A DNA stretch of 59,379 nt, from assembly GCA_014237145.1 (NCBI GenBank), contig JAAXOC010000003.1, positions 1 through 59,379 of the forward strand. Direction: 5' to 3'. The stretch is from ANME-2 cluster archaeon. GTDB lineage: Archaea > Halobacteriota > Methanosarcinia > Methanosarcinales > Methanocomedenaceae. Shown here piece after piece: positions 8,405-17,876 of this stretch. A model generated the notes under the pieces. It was not told where the DNA came from. It made no database searches and worked only from the letters and a program-made list of their open reading frames with translations. How positions within the stretch are numbered: the first letter of the stretch is position 1; each line of letters begins with the position of its first letter. Both the position numbers and the translations under genes were made by a program.

Positions 8405-8604
8405 TCATATTTCGCACCCCTCTTTTGTAATATTTACCTTTTTTCCACCAACAGCCCATTCTCCTTGATATATATCAACATCAAAGCCGGATAGTTCTAT
8501 GACCCGTTGTCTATTTCGTGAGAGTGGTTTCGGAAGCCAGATGCGTAATTTATTACCTATTCGTTGTGACAGGACAAGTATTGGATTCAACACCACTTCA
8601 AGTG
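8405..8604 (-). pseudogene. 3' fragment of an unidentified gene beside the insertion sequence
   Basis: An open minus-strand frame ends at 8405 and reads upstream into the insertion-sequence end, with interior IGNKLRIWLPKPLSRNRQRV and terminus KKVNITKEGCEI. The composition looks coding, but no start codon with ribosome binding site precedes the element tip, and no continuation was found beyond 10073. I do not recognise the family. It is probably the C-terminal part of a gene truncated by the insertion. Confidence 0.35.
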
Positions 8605-10073
8605 CATAAGTGGAATGGCTCAACACATCGGCTACACTTTTTCAAGTGCTCACTAGGTTCAACACATCGAGTACAGTTGTGAAATTTCAGAGTAAAAAAA
8701 CATAGTGCATCTGATGATGTGTTATGGTAAAACCAACTGAAACATATACAGAAAAGGAACAGGAGCGTATTGATGCGGTCAATCGATATCAAAGGGGCGA
8801 ACGCCCCTCCAAAATCTGCAAAAGTCTTGGCAGGTCAAGATCATGGTTGCAAAAATGGGTTGGGAGATACAACAGCCTCAATAAAAGCCATGAGAAGGAG
8901 TGGTTCAAAGAAGAATCCAGAGCACCGAAGAATGTTCACCGGAAAACGGACTCGGAGATAGAACAGCTTGTGGTGAACGTGCGAAAGTCACTCTTGGAAG
9001 GGGCAACCGAAGACACAAAGTATCGCTGTATCGGAGCCGTTGAGATACAATTTCGTATGCACGAGCTTGGTTACTCAGAAGATGTGACCCCAAGCCTGTC
9101 AACAATCAAACGCATCATCAAAAGGAACGGCCTGATAGTCCAAAAGAGGAAGCGATACATCAGATGCAAGTCCAAGAAACGGTACACTCTGTTAAATCCT
9201 ACTAAAGCTAACGATGTCCATCAGATGGACTTTGTGGGACCGCGACACATCAAGGGCTATGGGAGGATCTCGTCCCTGAATTTGATTGATGTTGTTAGCA
9301 GCAAGGCACACATCCAGCAGTACGCAGGGCAGACTATGGATGACGTAATCGAGTTCTTGTTCGATTGCTGGACTAAAAATGCGAGTCCTAATTATCTTCA
9401 AATGGATAATGGCGCCTCTTTTATCTGTGATTTAATACATTCAAGGCATTTCAGTCGTGTCGTGAGGTTGTGCCTCCATCTCGGTGTCGAGCCCGTGTTT
9501 ATCGCACCAAGCAAGCCATGGATGAACGGTACAATAGAAGACTTAAATGGGGATTTTGGAGAGAAATTGTGGGAACGAGAACAATGGACAGATCTGGAAC
9601 ACATTCGGAGCGAGGCGAAAACTTTCCTGATGCGGCACAATAATCACCAGGACTGGAAGTATCGGATGACTGATTTGGAGGCTATACCGCACCGCAAACT
9701 TCCAGAGGATTTCGAGATTGGTGTGGATAGTCTGCCAATCACAGAGGGAAAAGTGCACTTTATCCGACAGGTGAAGGGAGATGGAACAATCAGTGTGCTG
9801 AATGAGGACTTTGATGTCGGTGAATCGTTGGCTTATGAATATGTCTGGGCTACTATCGACACAAAACAGGAACAATTAAAGGTATACTATCGGGACAAGA
9901 ACGCAGAAGAGGCGAGTCTTATCAAGATTTATGAGTACAAGATTGGTGAAAATATAAAAAGATTTGAATAGAAGTTCTGAACGTGAAAAGTGTACACGAT
10001 GTTATGGACCTAACATGCACTTGAGGTGTACTCGATGTGTTGAGCCTTTTTGTGTACACGATGTTATGAGCCT
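8590..10073 (+). mobile_element. Insertion sequence with DDE (rve) transposase and multi-copy terminal repeats
   Basis: One transposase gene (8724-9971) is bracketed by inverted terminal sequences sharing the core CAACACATCGAGTACA. On the left the core occurs twice (near 8620 and 8660) with CAAGTGC spacers. On the right three related inverted copies lie near 9985, 10030 and 10055. GGCTCAACACATCG at 8617-8630 mirrors CGATGTGTTGAGCC at 10033-10046. The tips cannot be fixed exactly. Multiple binding sites per end recall Mu, IS21 and related rve transposons. Confidence 0.75.
8724..9971 (+). CDS. DDE transposase, rve core (IS481-like)
   Basis: This 415-residue protein has an N-terminal helix-turn-helix (RIDAVNRYQRGERPSKICKS then LGRSRSWLQKWV), a second DNA-binding region (SLSTIKRIIKRNGL) and an integrase core. 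The catalytic triad is visible as D in HQMDFVGPRHIKGYG, D in YLQMDNGASF, and E in PWMNGTIEDLNGDF. The C-terminal 90 residues form a beta-rich tail typical of such transposases. No ATPase partner gene is next to it, unlike IS21 or Mu. The frame is intact, so the element may be active. The IS481 assignment is tentative. Confidence 0.85.
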   Translation: MVKPTETYTEKEQERIDAVNRYQRGERPSKICKSLGRSRSWLQKWVGRYNSLNKSHEKEWFKEESRAPKNVHRKTDSEIEQLVVNVRKSLLEGATEDTKYRCIGAVEIQFRMHELGYSEDVTPSLSTIKRIIKRNGLIVQKRKRYIRCKSKKRYTLLNPTKANDVHQMDFVGPRHIKGYGRISSLNLIDVVSSKAHIQQYAGQTMDDVIEFLFDCWTKNASPNYLQMDNGASFICDLIHSRHFSRVVRLCLHLGVEPVFIAPSKPWMNGTIEDLNGDFGEKLWEREQWTDLEHIRSEAKTFLMRHNNHQDWKYRMTDLEAIPHRKLPEDFEIGVDSLPITEGKVHFIRQVKGDGTISVLNEDFDVGESLAYEYVWATIDTKQEQLKVYYRDKNAEEASLIKIYEYKIGENIKRFE

Positions 10074-10164
10074 TTCCAAATATATATTCTCCACAGACTT
10101 TACCTTCATTTCCCGTTTACAATAATTTCCATTACATCAAATATGAAATACTCCGGTTCCATAT

Positions 10165-12507
10165 TTATTTATCCAGCTCGCTCCCGATAGTCCCCATCTT
10201 TTCCAGATCCTCCACAAACCTGCTGACCTCACCTGCAAACTTCCCAGCCTCACTTGCCGCCACCCATGCAGTCCTCACACGCCCCTGGTCGATCCCAAGT
10301 TCAGCCAGCACATCCCTGAGTACATCCATCCGCTGCTGGGCCCGGGCGTTCCCTGAAATATAATGGCATTCATCCAACCTGCACCCTGCCACCAGCACGC
10401 CGTCCGCACCGCCCTTCAATGCCTCCAGCACAAAAGACGGGTTCACCCTTCCCGCACACATCACACGGATGTTCCTGATATTTGTCGGATAGGATACACC
10501 CTGCGTCCCTGCCAGGTCTGCCGCCGCATAACTGCACCAGTTGCACAAAAACCCAATGATCAATGGAGTCTCCCTGATATCCTCTGTAGCAGCCCGAACC
10601 TGGGCCAGTATCTGCTCATCAGTAGAATGCCTGGTCTGCAGGGCTCCCCGTGGACATGCCGCTGCACAGGTACCGCACCCGCCGCAGGTCAGCTCATCCA
10701 CAACAGCCTTGCCGTCAATAACTTTGATCCTGCCGTAAGTACATACTTCCTCGCACAACCGGCAGCCATTGCACAGTTCGTCTACTAACCTTACACCCAT
10801 CACATCTTTTTGGATACTACCGCTGCTAAGCAGTCCCTGTGCCCTGGCAGATGCCGCCATTCCCTGTGCAATAGATACCTGTATCTCTTTTGGTCCCGAA
10901 GCACAGCCAGCCACGAACACGCCCCTGGTATGGGTATCCACGGGCCGCATTTTAGGATGGGCTACCTGAATGAACCTATCGGGCCGCCGGCTCAGGTTCA
11001 GGTAATCCACAATGCTGTCTGCATTAGTATTTGGCTCCAGGCCCACAGAGAGCACGACCAGGTCAACAGTACTGTCCACTATCTCACCTGTCATGGTATC
11101 CTCGTAGGTGATCACAGCCTCACCGTCCACCTCCTTTACCGATGCCACTCTGCCCCTTATGAACTCAACACCTTTCTCCTGCTGCTTGATATAATATTCC
11201 TCATAGTTCTCTCCGCCCGCCCTGATATCTATATAATGAACAGTCACATGATTTTCAGGGTTCCTGTTCATAATAAGTCCGGCATTTTTTATAGCAGCCA
11301 TACAGCACACTCTTGAACAGTACGGGTTGCCCACAGTCTCATCCCTGGAACCTACACACTGGATGAAGGCCACCCGTTTTGCCTCGCGTCCGTCCGAAGG
11401 ACGGACCAATCGTCCCTGTGTCGGACCCGATGCGTTAAGCATCTGTTCCAGTTCCATGCTGGTAATGACGTTTTTCACAATGCCATATCCGTACTCGGGC
11501 TTCCTGGATGCATCAAAAAGATGGTAGCCTGTAGCAACTATAATAGCACCCACATCAAACACCACAAATTCTTCTTTCTGGTCAATATCAATGGCTTCAG
11601 GTTCACAGGCCTTCACGCACAGCCCGCAGCCTACACAGTGTTTCGGGTCCACAACTGCCACAAATGGCACTGCCTGGGACATGGGCAGGTAGATAGCCTT
11701 ACGCAGGCTGAGCCCCCCATCCACTTCCACTGGTACCTCTATAGGACATACGGATCCACACAGTTCGATGCAGCCTTTGCATTTGGATACATCCACATAC
11801 CTTGGCTTATGCACTACCGATACATGGAAATTCCCTATATGGCCGATGATATCCTGGATTTCAGAATAAGTATGCAGGGTAATGTTCGGATGGTCTGCTG
11901 CTTCTGTCATCTTTGGCGCCAGCACGCACATGGAACAGTCATTTGTGGGGAAAACATCATTGAGACGTGCCATCCAGCCGCCAATGGTGGAATCCTGCTC
12001 AACAAGGTGGACCTTTATCCCGCTGTCTGCCAGGTTAAGGGCCGCCTGGATGCCTGTCACTCCACCCCCTATCACCAGCACATCCCTGTTGGCGGGTACG
12101 CTTTCAACGTTCAGTGGATTAAGCAGCCTTGCCCTTGCAACTCCCATGGCCACCAGGTCCTTGGCTTTTTGGGTGGCATAATGATATGCATCCCTATGCA
12201 CCCATGAGCACTGCTCCCTGATGTTGACCATCTCGACCAGGTATGGGTTCAGTCCGGCTGCCTGTGCCATTCGCCTGAATGTCACTTCATGCAGCCTTGG
12301 TGAACAAGCAGCTACTACAATACGGTCAAGGTCCAGTTCTTGAATATCCTTCTTGATCTCATCCTGCCCCTGGTCACCGCAAGCATAGTTGATATCCTTT
12401 GAAACTACAACGTCGGACAGGTTGCCGGCAAATTCGCGGACTGACTCAACATCCAGGTTTCCTGCGATATTGCTGCCGCAGTGGCAAATATAGACTCCTA
12501 TGCGCAC
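10165..12507 (-). CDS. hdrA: Heterodisulfide reductase subunit A fused to MvhD (HdrA2 type)
   Basis: The 780-residue protein starts from GTG 12507 with GGAGG 8 bases upstream. In order: a Cys-containing N-terminal domain (ICHCGSNIAG), FAD-binding Rossmann motif VLVIGGGVTGIQAALNLA near residue 143, cluster cysteines DCSMCVLAP, ferredoxin-type clusters (CKGCIELCGSVCP and CVGCGLCVKACEP near 250-300; CNGCRLCEEVC and CGGCGTCAAACP near 580-620), and a C-terminal MvhD domain (FLCNWCSYAAADLAG, MCAGRV, GCRLDECHY). HdrA-MvhD fusions such as HdrA2 of Methanosarcina bifurcate electrons between F420H2 or hydrogenase, ferredoxin and a disulfide via HdrBC. No hdrB or hdrC is adjacent, so the partner subunits must be encoded elsewhere. 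Confidence 0.93.
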   Translation of the reverse strand: MRIGVYICHCGSNIAGNLDVESVREFAGNLSDVVVSKDINYACGDQGQDEIKKDIQELDLDRIVVAACSPRLHEVTFRRMAQAAGLNPYLVEMVNIREQCSWVHRDAYHYATQKAKDLVAMGVARARLLNPLNVESVPANRDVLVIGGGVTGIQAALNLADSGIKVHLVEQDSTIGGWMARLNDVFPTNDCSMCVLAPKMTEAADHPNITLHTYSEIQDIIGHIGNFHVSVVHKPRYVDVSKCKGCIELCGSVCPIEVPVEVDGGLSLRKAIYLPMSQAVPFVAVVDPKHCVGCGLCVKACEPEAIDIDQKEEFVVFDVGAIIVATGYHLFDASRKPEYGYGIVKNVITSMELEQMLNASGPTQGRLVRPSDGREAKRVAFIQCVGSRDETVGNPYCSRVCCMAAIKNAGLIMNRNPENHVTVHYIDIRAGGENYEEYYIKQQEKGVEFIRGRVASVKEVDGEAVITYEDTMTGEIVDSTVDLVVLSVGLEPNTNADSIVDYLNLSRRPDRFIQVAHPKMRPVDTHTRGVFVAGCASGPKEIQVSIAQGMAASARAQGLLSSGSIQKDVMGVRLVDELCNGCRLCEEVCTYGRIKVIDGKAVVDELTCGGCGTCAAACPRGALQTRHSTDEQILAQVRAATEDIRETPLIIGFLCNWCSYAAADLAGTQGVSYPTNIRNIRVMCAGRVNPSFVLEALKGGADGVLVAGCRLDECHYISGNARAQQRMDVLRDVLAELGIDQGRVRTAWVAASEAGKFAGEVSRFVEDLEKMGTIGSELDK

Positions 12508-12655
12508 CAGAGCATCCTCCGTTTCTATTTAAGGTAATTGTAGTCAAGAACCTAATATTTGGTAGATAACTTGGACAGAAGTTATCGGTAGTGACTTCAA
12601 TAGAAATCATCGATACTAATGTCTTGACACTTTGATCTTCAGATAATTATAATTT

Positions 12656-12711
12656 AACCACAGAGAACACAGAGCTTGTATCTGATTTCACTCTCTGTGC
12701 CCTCTGTGGTT
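12656..12711. repeat. Dyad-symmetric repeat (AACCACAGAG type)
   Basis: AACCACAGAGAACACAGAG at 12656-12674 faces CTCTGTGCCCTCTGTGGTT at 12693-12711, nearly perfect complements around an 18-base loop. It lies alone in the 278-base gap between hdrA and wtpC, both minus-strand genes. Its position after hdrA's promoter region and wtpC's stop suggests it could also act as a transcript-end hairpin. Confidence 0.8.
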
Positions 12712-12785
12712 TATTGCTTTTTACTTGTTGGAATTTGCATTTTATTAGTAAATATTATTTGGTTTATAACTATATTTATCGCAGC

Positions 12786-13829
12786 TTAGACTACATGAAC
12801 GGCTGTTGCTTTAAATGATACGGTCACACGCTTACCCAGCCCAAGCCCCAACTCCAGTGCCGACTGTTTTGTTATGAACGAATTTACCACAAAGCCGCAA
12901 TCCACCTTTACCCTCAAAAGCGCACCCATCGGTTCAATTTCGATCACCACTCCTTCAAACGCATTCCTGGCACTGCTTTTAACAGGCACTACACTAATTG
13001 TCACATTCTCAGGTCGCAGGCACGCATGTACTGTTTCACCAACCGCACACCTTGACACCGCCTCGATCTCACAGCTATCCAGGGCAATATTAGTAAGTCC
13101 TTCACTGTTAGAAGTGACTGTTCCTTTCAGCACATTTTCAACCCCCATAAAATGAGCGATACGGTCATTAAGCGGTCTGTCAAACACCTCGTTTGCTGCT
13201 GCAACTTGCACTATCCTGCCATCCATCATAACTGCAATGCGATCAGCCAGTATCTGTGCTTCTGTCTGGTTGTGAGTAACATGGATAACCATCAGGTCGG
13301 ACATGCTGTGTATTTTTTTCAGCAATCGCCTGGTCGTATCCTGGGTCCCGGGGTCAAGGGCGCTAAGCGGCTCATCCAGCAGCAGCACATTCGGTTCAAT
13401 GAGAAGCACGCGCGCAAGCGCAACCCGCTGCTGCTCACCACCTGAAAGTGTCAGCGGATATCTATGCAGAAGGTGTGAGATGTTCAGGTTCTCAGCCATC
13501 CTTTCAACCCTGCTGCGATCCCTGATACCTCTCATGCGCAGTCCGAACTCGATATTCTTCCTGACATCCAGGTGCGGGAAAAGGGAATAGTCCTGGTAAA
13601 CAAAACCAATATTGCGCTTTTCAGGTGGCAGTCCTGTGACGTTTTTCTCATTAATAAATATCTCACCGCTGTCCGGTGCATGAAATCCTGCAATAAGTTC
13701 AAGCAGGAGCGTCTTCCCGGCACCTGTAGGACCAAGTATTACGAAATATTCACCATCCTGCACTTCAAGGTCTAATCCCTTAAGCGCAAATTCTTTCCAG
13801 TTCCGGTGCAGACCTTCAATCCTTATCAT
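12786..13829 (-). CDS. wtpC: Tungstate/molybdate ABC transporter ATPase WtpC
   Basis: A 347-residue ABC ATPase with Walker A GPTGAGKTLLLELIAG near residue 34, Q-loop FVYQDYSLFPHLDV, signature LSGGEQQRVALARVL, Walker B NVLLLDEPLSALD and a switch His in VIHVTHNQTEA. The last 120 residues form a TOBE/MOP-like regulatory domain (ACLRPENVTIS) that in such transporters can sense the oxyanion. Its start overlaps the end of wtpB by 14 bases, showing translational coupling. It powers import of tungstate or molybdate needed for formylmethanofuran dehydrogenase-type enzymes. Confidence 0.9.
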   Translation of the reverse strand: MIRIEGLHRNWKEFALKGLDLEVQDGEYFVILGPTGAGKTLLLELIAGFHAPDSGEIFINEKNVTGLPPEKRNIGFVYQDYSLFPHLDVRKNIEFGLRMRGIRDRSRVERMAENLNISHLLHRYPLTLSGGEQQRVALARVLLIEPNVLLLDEPLSALDPGTQDTTRRLLKKIHSMSDLMVIHVTHNQTEAQILADRIAVMMDGRIVQVAAANEVFDRPLNDRIAHFMGVENVLKGTVTSNSEGLTNIALDSCEIEAVSRCAVGETVHACLRPENVTISVVPVKSSARNAFEGVVIEIEPMGALLRVKVDCGFVVNSFITKQSALELGLGLGKRVTVSFKATAVHVV

Positions 13830-14652
13830 ATATACGCCAGCCCGCGGATAGAAGCCTTACCGCTATGAATATTGTAAGAGTAACCAGTATCAGCAGAACC
13901 GCAATAGGTCTTGACGCTGACAGGCCGTAAGACAGATACCTGTCATACACAAGTGTCGGACCGATCATCGGATAATATGCTATGATCACGACAGCACCAA
14001 ACTCACTTATCGCCCGGGCCCAGCACATGATCGAACCTGCCATTATGTGGCGTGCAGCAAGCGGTAGTGTGACAAATAAAAACGCTTTCCACATAGGAGC
14101 ACCAAGCGAACGGGCTGTGTTCTCAAGTCTGGGGTCTATATTCTGGAACCCCTCACGCACCGAGTTGGTTAAAAAGGGCGCAGATACAAAGAGCATGGCA
14201 ATGACAATACCGGCAAATGCGTCTCTGAACTGGATATATGACTCAAGCGGAGCGCCAAGCAAGCCGTTCGCACCAAAGATCGTGAGAAGTGCTATGCCAG
14301 CTACCGTATGCGGGACCACAACAGGTATATCCAGCACACTTTCAACAAAACCTTTTGCAAAAAAGTCCTTACGTGCAAGGATATATGCCGCAGGTATCCC
14401 AAGTACCAGGGATATCAAAGTTGCAACGAGCCCGGCATACATGGATAATGATATGGACTTGATAACAGACTTTTCGCAAGCCGCATTTATAAGTGCAGGT
14501 AGGTCAGTGACTACTTGCTCTATCACCATGTTGGCAAGCGTTACAGCTACAAATAACAGCAGCACCAGAGCCAGGAAAAGAAATACAAGCATAAGTGGCT
14601 CAGGTGCTTTTCGGCTTGTGAGCATGGGTCTGGTCTGCTTTTTCTTCAACAT
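13816..14652 (-). CDS. wtpB: Tungstate/molybdate ABC transporter permease WtpB
   Basis: A 278-residue membrane protein with about six hydrophobic helices and the binding-protein-dependent permease EAA-like loop (TARSLGAPMWKAFLFVTLPL, near residue 185) that docks on the ATPase. Helix one is PLMLVFLFLALVLLLFVAVT. Related permeases (ModB, WtpB, CysT) are similar; the neighbouring WtpA decides the substrate. It lies between wtpA (87-base gap) and wtpC (overlap) in one minus-strand operon. Confidence 0.9.
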   Translation of the reverse strand: MLKKKQTRPMLTSRKAPEPLMLVFLFLALVLLLFVAVTLANMVIEQVVTDLPALINAACEKSVIKSISLSMYAGLVATLISLVLGIPAAYILARKDFFAKGFVESVLDIPVVVPHTVAGIALLTIFGANGLLGAPLESYIQFRDAFAGIVIAMLFVSAPFLTNSVREGFQNIDPRLENTARSLGAPMWKAFLFVTLPLAARHIMAGSIMCWARAISEFGAVVIIAYYPMIGPTLVYDRYLSYGLSASRPIAVLLILVTLTIFIAVRLLSAGWRIYDKD

Positions 14653-14739
14653 ACAGATGTTGTTATCGAATTCTTATTATATTAAATTTAACTCTACCAA
14701 TGAAATTTAACCCCCACTCCCCGTGGTAGAGTCGCCTGT

Positions 14740-15853
<1,114 letters not shown>

Positions 15854-15929
15854 TGGTTGTTAAAGATTGTTATTTTAATTTTGGTTCTTCCTGTGTTTTT
15901 AGTACATCTCAGCGCAAGTTTAATCACCG

Positions 15930-16110
15930 TCAAGCAGCCATTACTTTGCCTTTGTAAGTCCATTTGAAGAGTTTAGCCATCGTGCAGCTAAAGTAGTAGA
16001 TTAACTCCAGTAGACGAGTTTTAAGGTCTTCTTTGCTCATGAAGCTCGCTCTTTTGAGCAATTTTCTTACCCCTGAAAGCCAGCCTCCCGGATCAGTGCA
16101 TAAAAACCGG
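15930..16110 (-). pseudogene. C-terminal relic of an IS630-family transposase
   Basis: Read on the minus strand, GWLSGVRKLLKRASFMSKED continues into LKTRLLELIYYFSCTMAKLF and ends KWTYKGKVMAA at a TGA (15932-15930). The ending MAKxFKWTYKGK is the hallmark C-terminus of IS630 transposases, as is RKLLKRxSF. Upstream of about 16110 the similarity stops, so only some 55 residues survive. Confidence 0.7.
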
Positions 16111-16185
16111 AGAGTAGTATCAGATGAAAGAGGGTGATGTACTCGAGAGTAACTTAAAAAAAGTCTTTTAACTCGGATACATCTT

Positions 16186-16229
16186 GCACCCTGAAAATAT
16201 CTGAGGGGATATGGATTCTATCAGGGTGC
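16186..16229. repeat. Hairpin with perfect 9-base arms
   Basis: GCACCCTGA (16186-16194) and TCAGGGTGC (16221-16229) are exact complements around a 26-base loop. A weaker dyad (AGGGTGATGTACTCGAG / GGATACATCTTGCACCCT) lies just to the left, sharing the GCACCCT arm. It sits between the IS630 relic and the first 170-base repeat and may be an insertion-sequence end. Confidence 0.55.
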
Positions 16230-16284
16230 AAAGTAGTAAATTATATGATAGGGATTTAAAATTTGCTATATTGCGACGCACCCA

Positions 16285-16457
16285 CCCGCCGGCAGCTCCC
16301 CGATTAACCGAAAGCCGGACATGCAGCACACACCTTGAAGCCTGGCAGCCTCAATATCCAGCTGGAACTCCTACCAGACAGGTATGCCAGTATCTGGAAA
16401 TCCCTGAAGGCCAGCCCCGGGTCAGCGCATATAGCCAGGCAGAGGGCAGTACATCCT
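16285..16457 (+). repeat. 170-base direct repeat, copy A
   Basis: This stretch, containing ACACACCTTGAAGCCTGGCA followed by GCCTCAATATCC, recurs at 17068-17250 in the same orientation with roughly 80 percent identity and small indels. Substitutions do not cluster at third codon positions, so the repeat is probably non-coding. It lies downstream of the minus-strand DUF3795 gene. Confidence 0.75.
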
Positions 16458-16538
16458 AACCTTTCTTTGGTGTGCTGGCCTCTCTACCACCTGTTCCCAG
16501 GACGTAGACGAGTTTTCCTTCCTTGTGTTGGATGTGTG

Positions 16539-17003
16539 TTATTCCTTAGCTTTGGTGTACCAGTCGTGTTTTCCAGCTATGAATTCGTTTTTGCCGCCTT
16601 TCTTAAGTCGCTTTAGGTTTTTCTTATGGGCATCTCCGTGGACTGGCTTAAGGGAGTCTAGTTTTTCACACGTTTCAAATTCCGAACATTCCCAGCAGCC
16701 GTCCAGTTCTTTTTTCTGAACACACCTTCTTATTTTGCAGGATGGATTGCCTCCGCCTTTTCGGCAGCCTCTTTTACAGCGAAATTTTACCATCTGGCCT
16801 AAGACTTCATAGCATTCATCATAATGTTTGTAGCTTTTACCATAGGGAGAGCTGGCCATCTCTTTTGCAAATAGATCATACCGTGTCTGCCTGAGCTCCT
16901 TTCGCAGGTCCCTGGCCAGATCAGCTACACGGCCAGTATACCCATGACAATCTCCACAGTACAAACCGCAATATGCCACCAAATCCTCACTTTCTTCAGT
17001 CAT
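16539..17003 (-). CDS. DUF3795 domain-containing cysteine-rich protein
   Basis: The 154-residue protein shows the DUF3795 start VAYCGLYCGDCHGYTGRVAD, then a Cys-rich middle (FRCKRGCRKGGGNPSCKIRR, CVQKKELDGCWECSEFETC) and a basic tail (DAHKKNLKRLKKGG). The family occurs widely in anaerobes and methanogens and probably binds zinc or an iron-sulfur cluster; the function is unknown. The gene is framed by the two copies of the 170-base direct repeat, so gene plus repeats could have moved or duplicated as a unit. Confidence 0.85.
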   Translation of the reverse strand: MTEESEDLVAYCGLYCGDCHGYTGRVADLARDLRKELRQTRYDLFAKEMASSPYGKSYKHYDECYEVLGQMVKFRCKRGCRKGGGNPSCKIRRCVQKKELDGCWECSEFETCEKLDSLKPVHGDAHKKNLKRLKKGGKNEFIAGKHDWYTKAKE

Positions 17004-17067
17004 AGCATATACACATCCACCTTTACTAATAAACCGGTCGCTTCTTTAATTTATGGTTTACCCCTGC

Positions 17068-17250
17068 CCGCTACCGGCAGCAGCACTCCCGATCAAACGA
17101 AGGCCGGACCAGCAACACACACCTTGAAGCCTGGCAGCCTCAATATCCGGTCGAAGCTCCTACCAGGCAGATATGCCAATATCCAGATATCTCCAAAGGC
17201 CAGCCCAAAATCAGCGCATACTGCCAGGCAGAGGGCAGCCAGACCCACAA
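17068..17250 (+). repeat. 170-base direct repeat, copy B
   Basis: Matches 16285-16457, including ACACACCTTGAAGCCTGGCA, CTCCTACCAG and the closing GCCAGGCAGAGGGCAG. It lies upstream of the DUF3795 start. Confidence 0.75.
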
Positions 17251-17368
17251 AACTCCATCAGACCACACGCCCAATCTGACCTAAGACATACACTCGCAAA
17301 ATTATAGTAAATATAATTAAGTGTATCTTACATAGTCTACCATGATGTCCAGATATGAAATGAAATAA

Positions 17369-17565
17369 AAAGCACAGCACGACAAACTTGTTTCTATGGT
17401 GGATAACATGCTCGAACTCCAGAAGAAATACCACGGGGTGAGAATGGAGCAAGATAAAGAGATTTATGAGCAGCAGATAAAGATTATTAATGAACAGATT
17501 GACAGGCTGGTTTATGATTTTATGGCCTAACAAAAGAGGAGATAAAGGTAGTAGAAGAAAAATGA
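17369..17565 (+). pseudogene. C-terminal relic of a type IIG/Eco57I-like DNA methylase
   Basis: The plus strand reads KAQHDKLVSMVDNMLELQKK, YHGVRMEQDKEIYEQQIKII and NEQIDRLVYDF. After a one-base frameshift near 17517-17522 it continues YGLTKEEIKVVEEK and a stop at 17565. The coiled coil ending QIDRLVYxLYGLTxEEIxxVE is the typical tail of Eco57I/TaqI-like restriction-modification methylases. A TAA precedes it directly in frame, so it is dead remnant DNA. Confidence 0.65.
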
Positions 17566-17621
17566 AACGACAATACTGGAAAGATTAGATCAATACGCAT
17601 AAAATCGGAGAGAAAAACAAA

Positions 17622-17876
17622 ATGCAAACCGCAACAAAAGCTATCGAAACAACAGGAACGATTGACGCCCAGCACCATCTTGTTCTGGATGGGGCGCTGC
17701 CCATCACCGGACCGACTCGTGTCCGTGTAATCATCCTGGTGCCTGAAGAAACTGACATAAATGAGACAGAATGGCTTCAGGCAGCAGCCGCGAACCCAGC
17801 CTTCTATTTCCTGAAAGATACTGAAGAGGACATCTACACACTTTCTGATGGGAGACCGTTCTATGATGAAGGGTAA
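17622..17876 (+). CDS. Antitoxin of a MazEF/PemIK-type module
   Basis: The 84-residue protein has a short beta-rich N-terminal half (AIETTGTIDAQHHLVLDGAL, TRVRVIILVPEE) and an acidic C-terminal half (FYFLKDTEEDIYTLSDGRPF). This is the usual antitoxin layout: a DNA-binding dimer domain, then a toxin-wrapping tail. The tail motif EEDIYTLSDG..YDEG resembles antitoxins paired with PemK- or PIN-type toxins. Its end overlaps the toxin start by 14 bases, which ensures coupled translation and autoregulation of the pair. Confidence 0.8.
   Translation: MQTATKAIETTGTIDAQHHLVLDGALPITGPTRVRVIILVPEETDINETEWLQAAAANPAFYFLKDTEEDIYTLSDGRPFYDEG

Noticed and set aside
8598-8961. Small frames overlapping the insertion-sequence left end and transposase start
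   Set aside because: They are in other frames over terminal repeats and the transposase coding sequence.
16211-16616. Plus-strand frames through the first 170-base repeat (MKPGSLNIQLELLPDRYASI...)
   Set aside because: Both repeat copies can be read as similar peptides, but the changes are not biased to third positions and no ribosome binding site or family match is seen.
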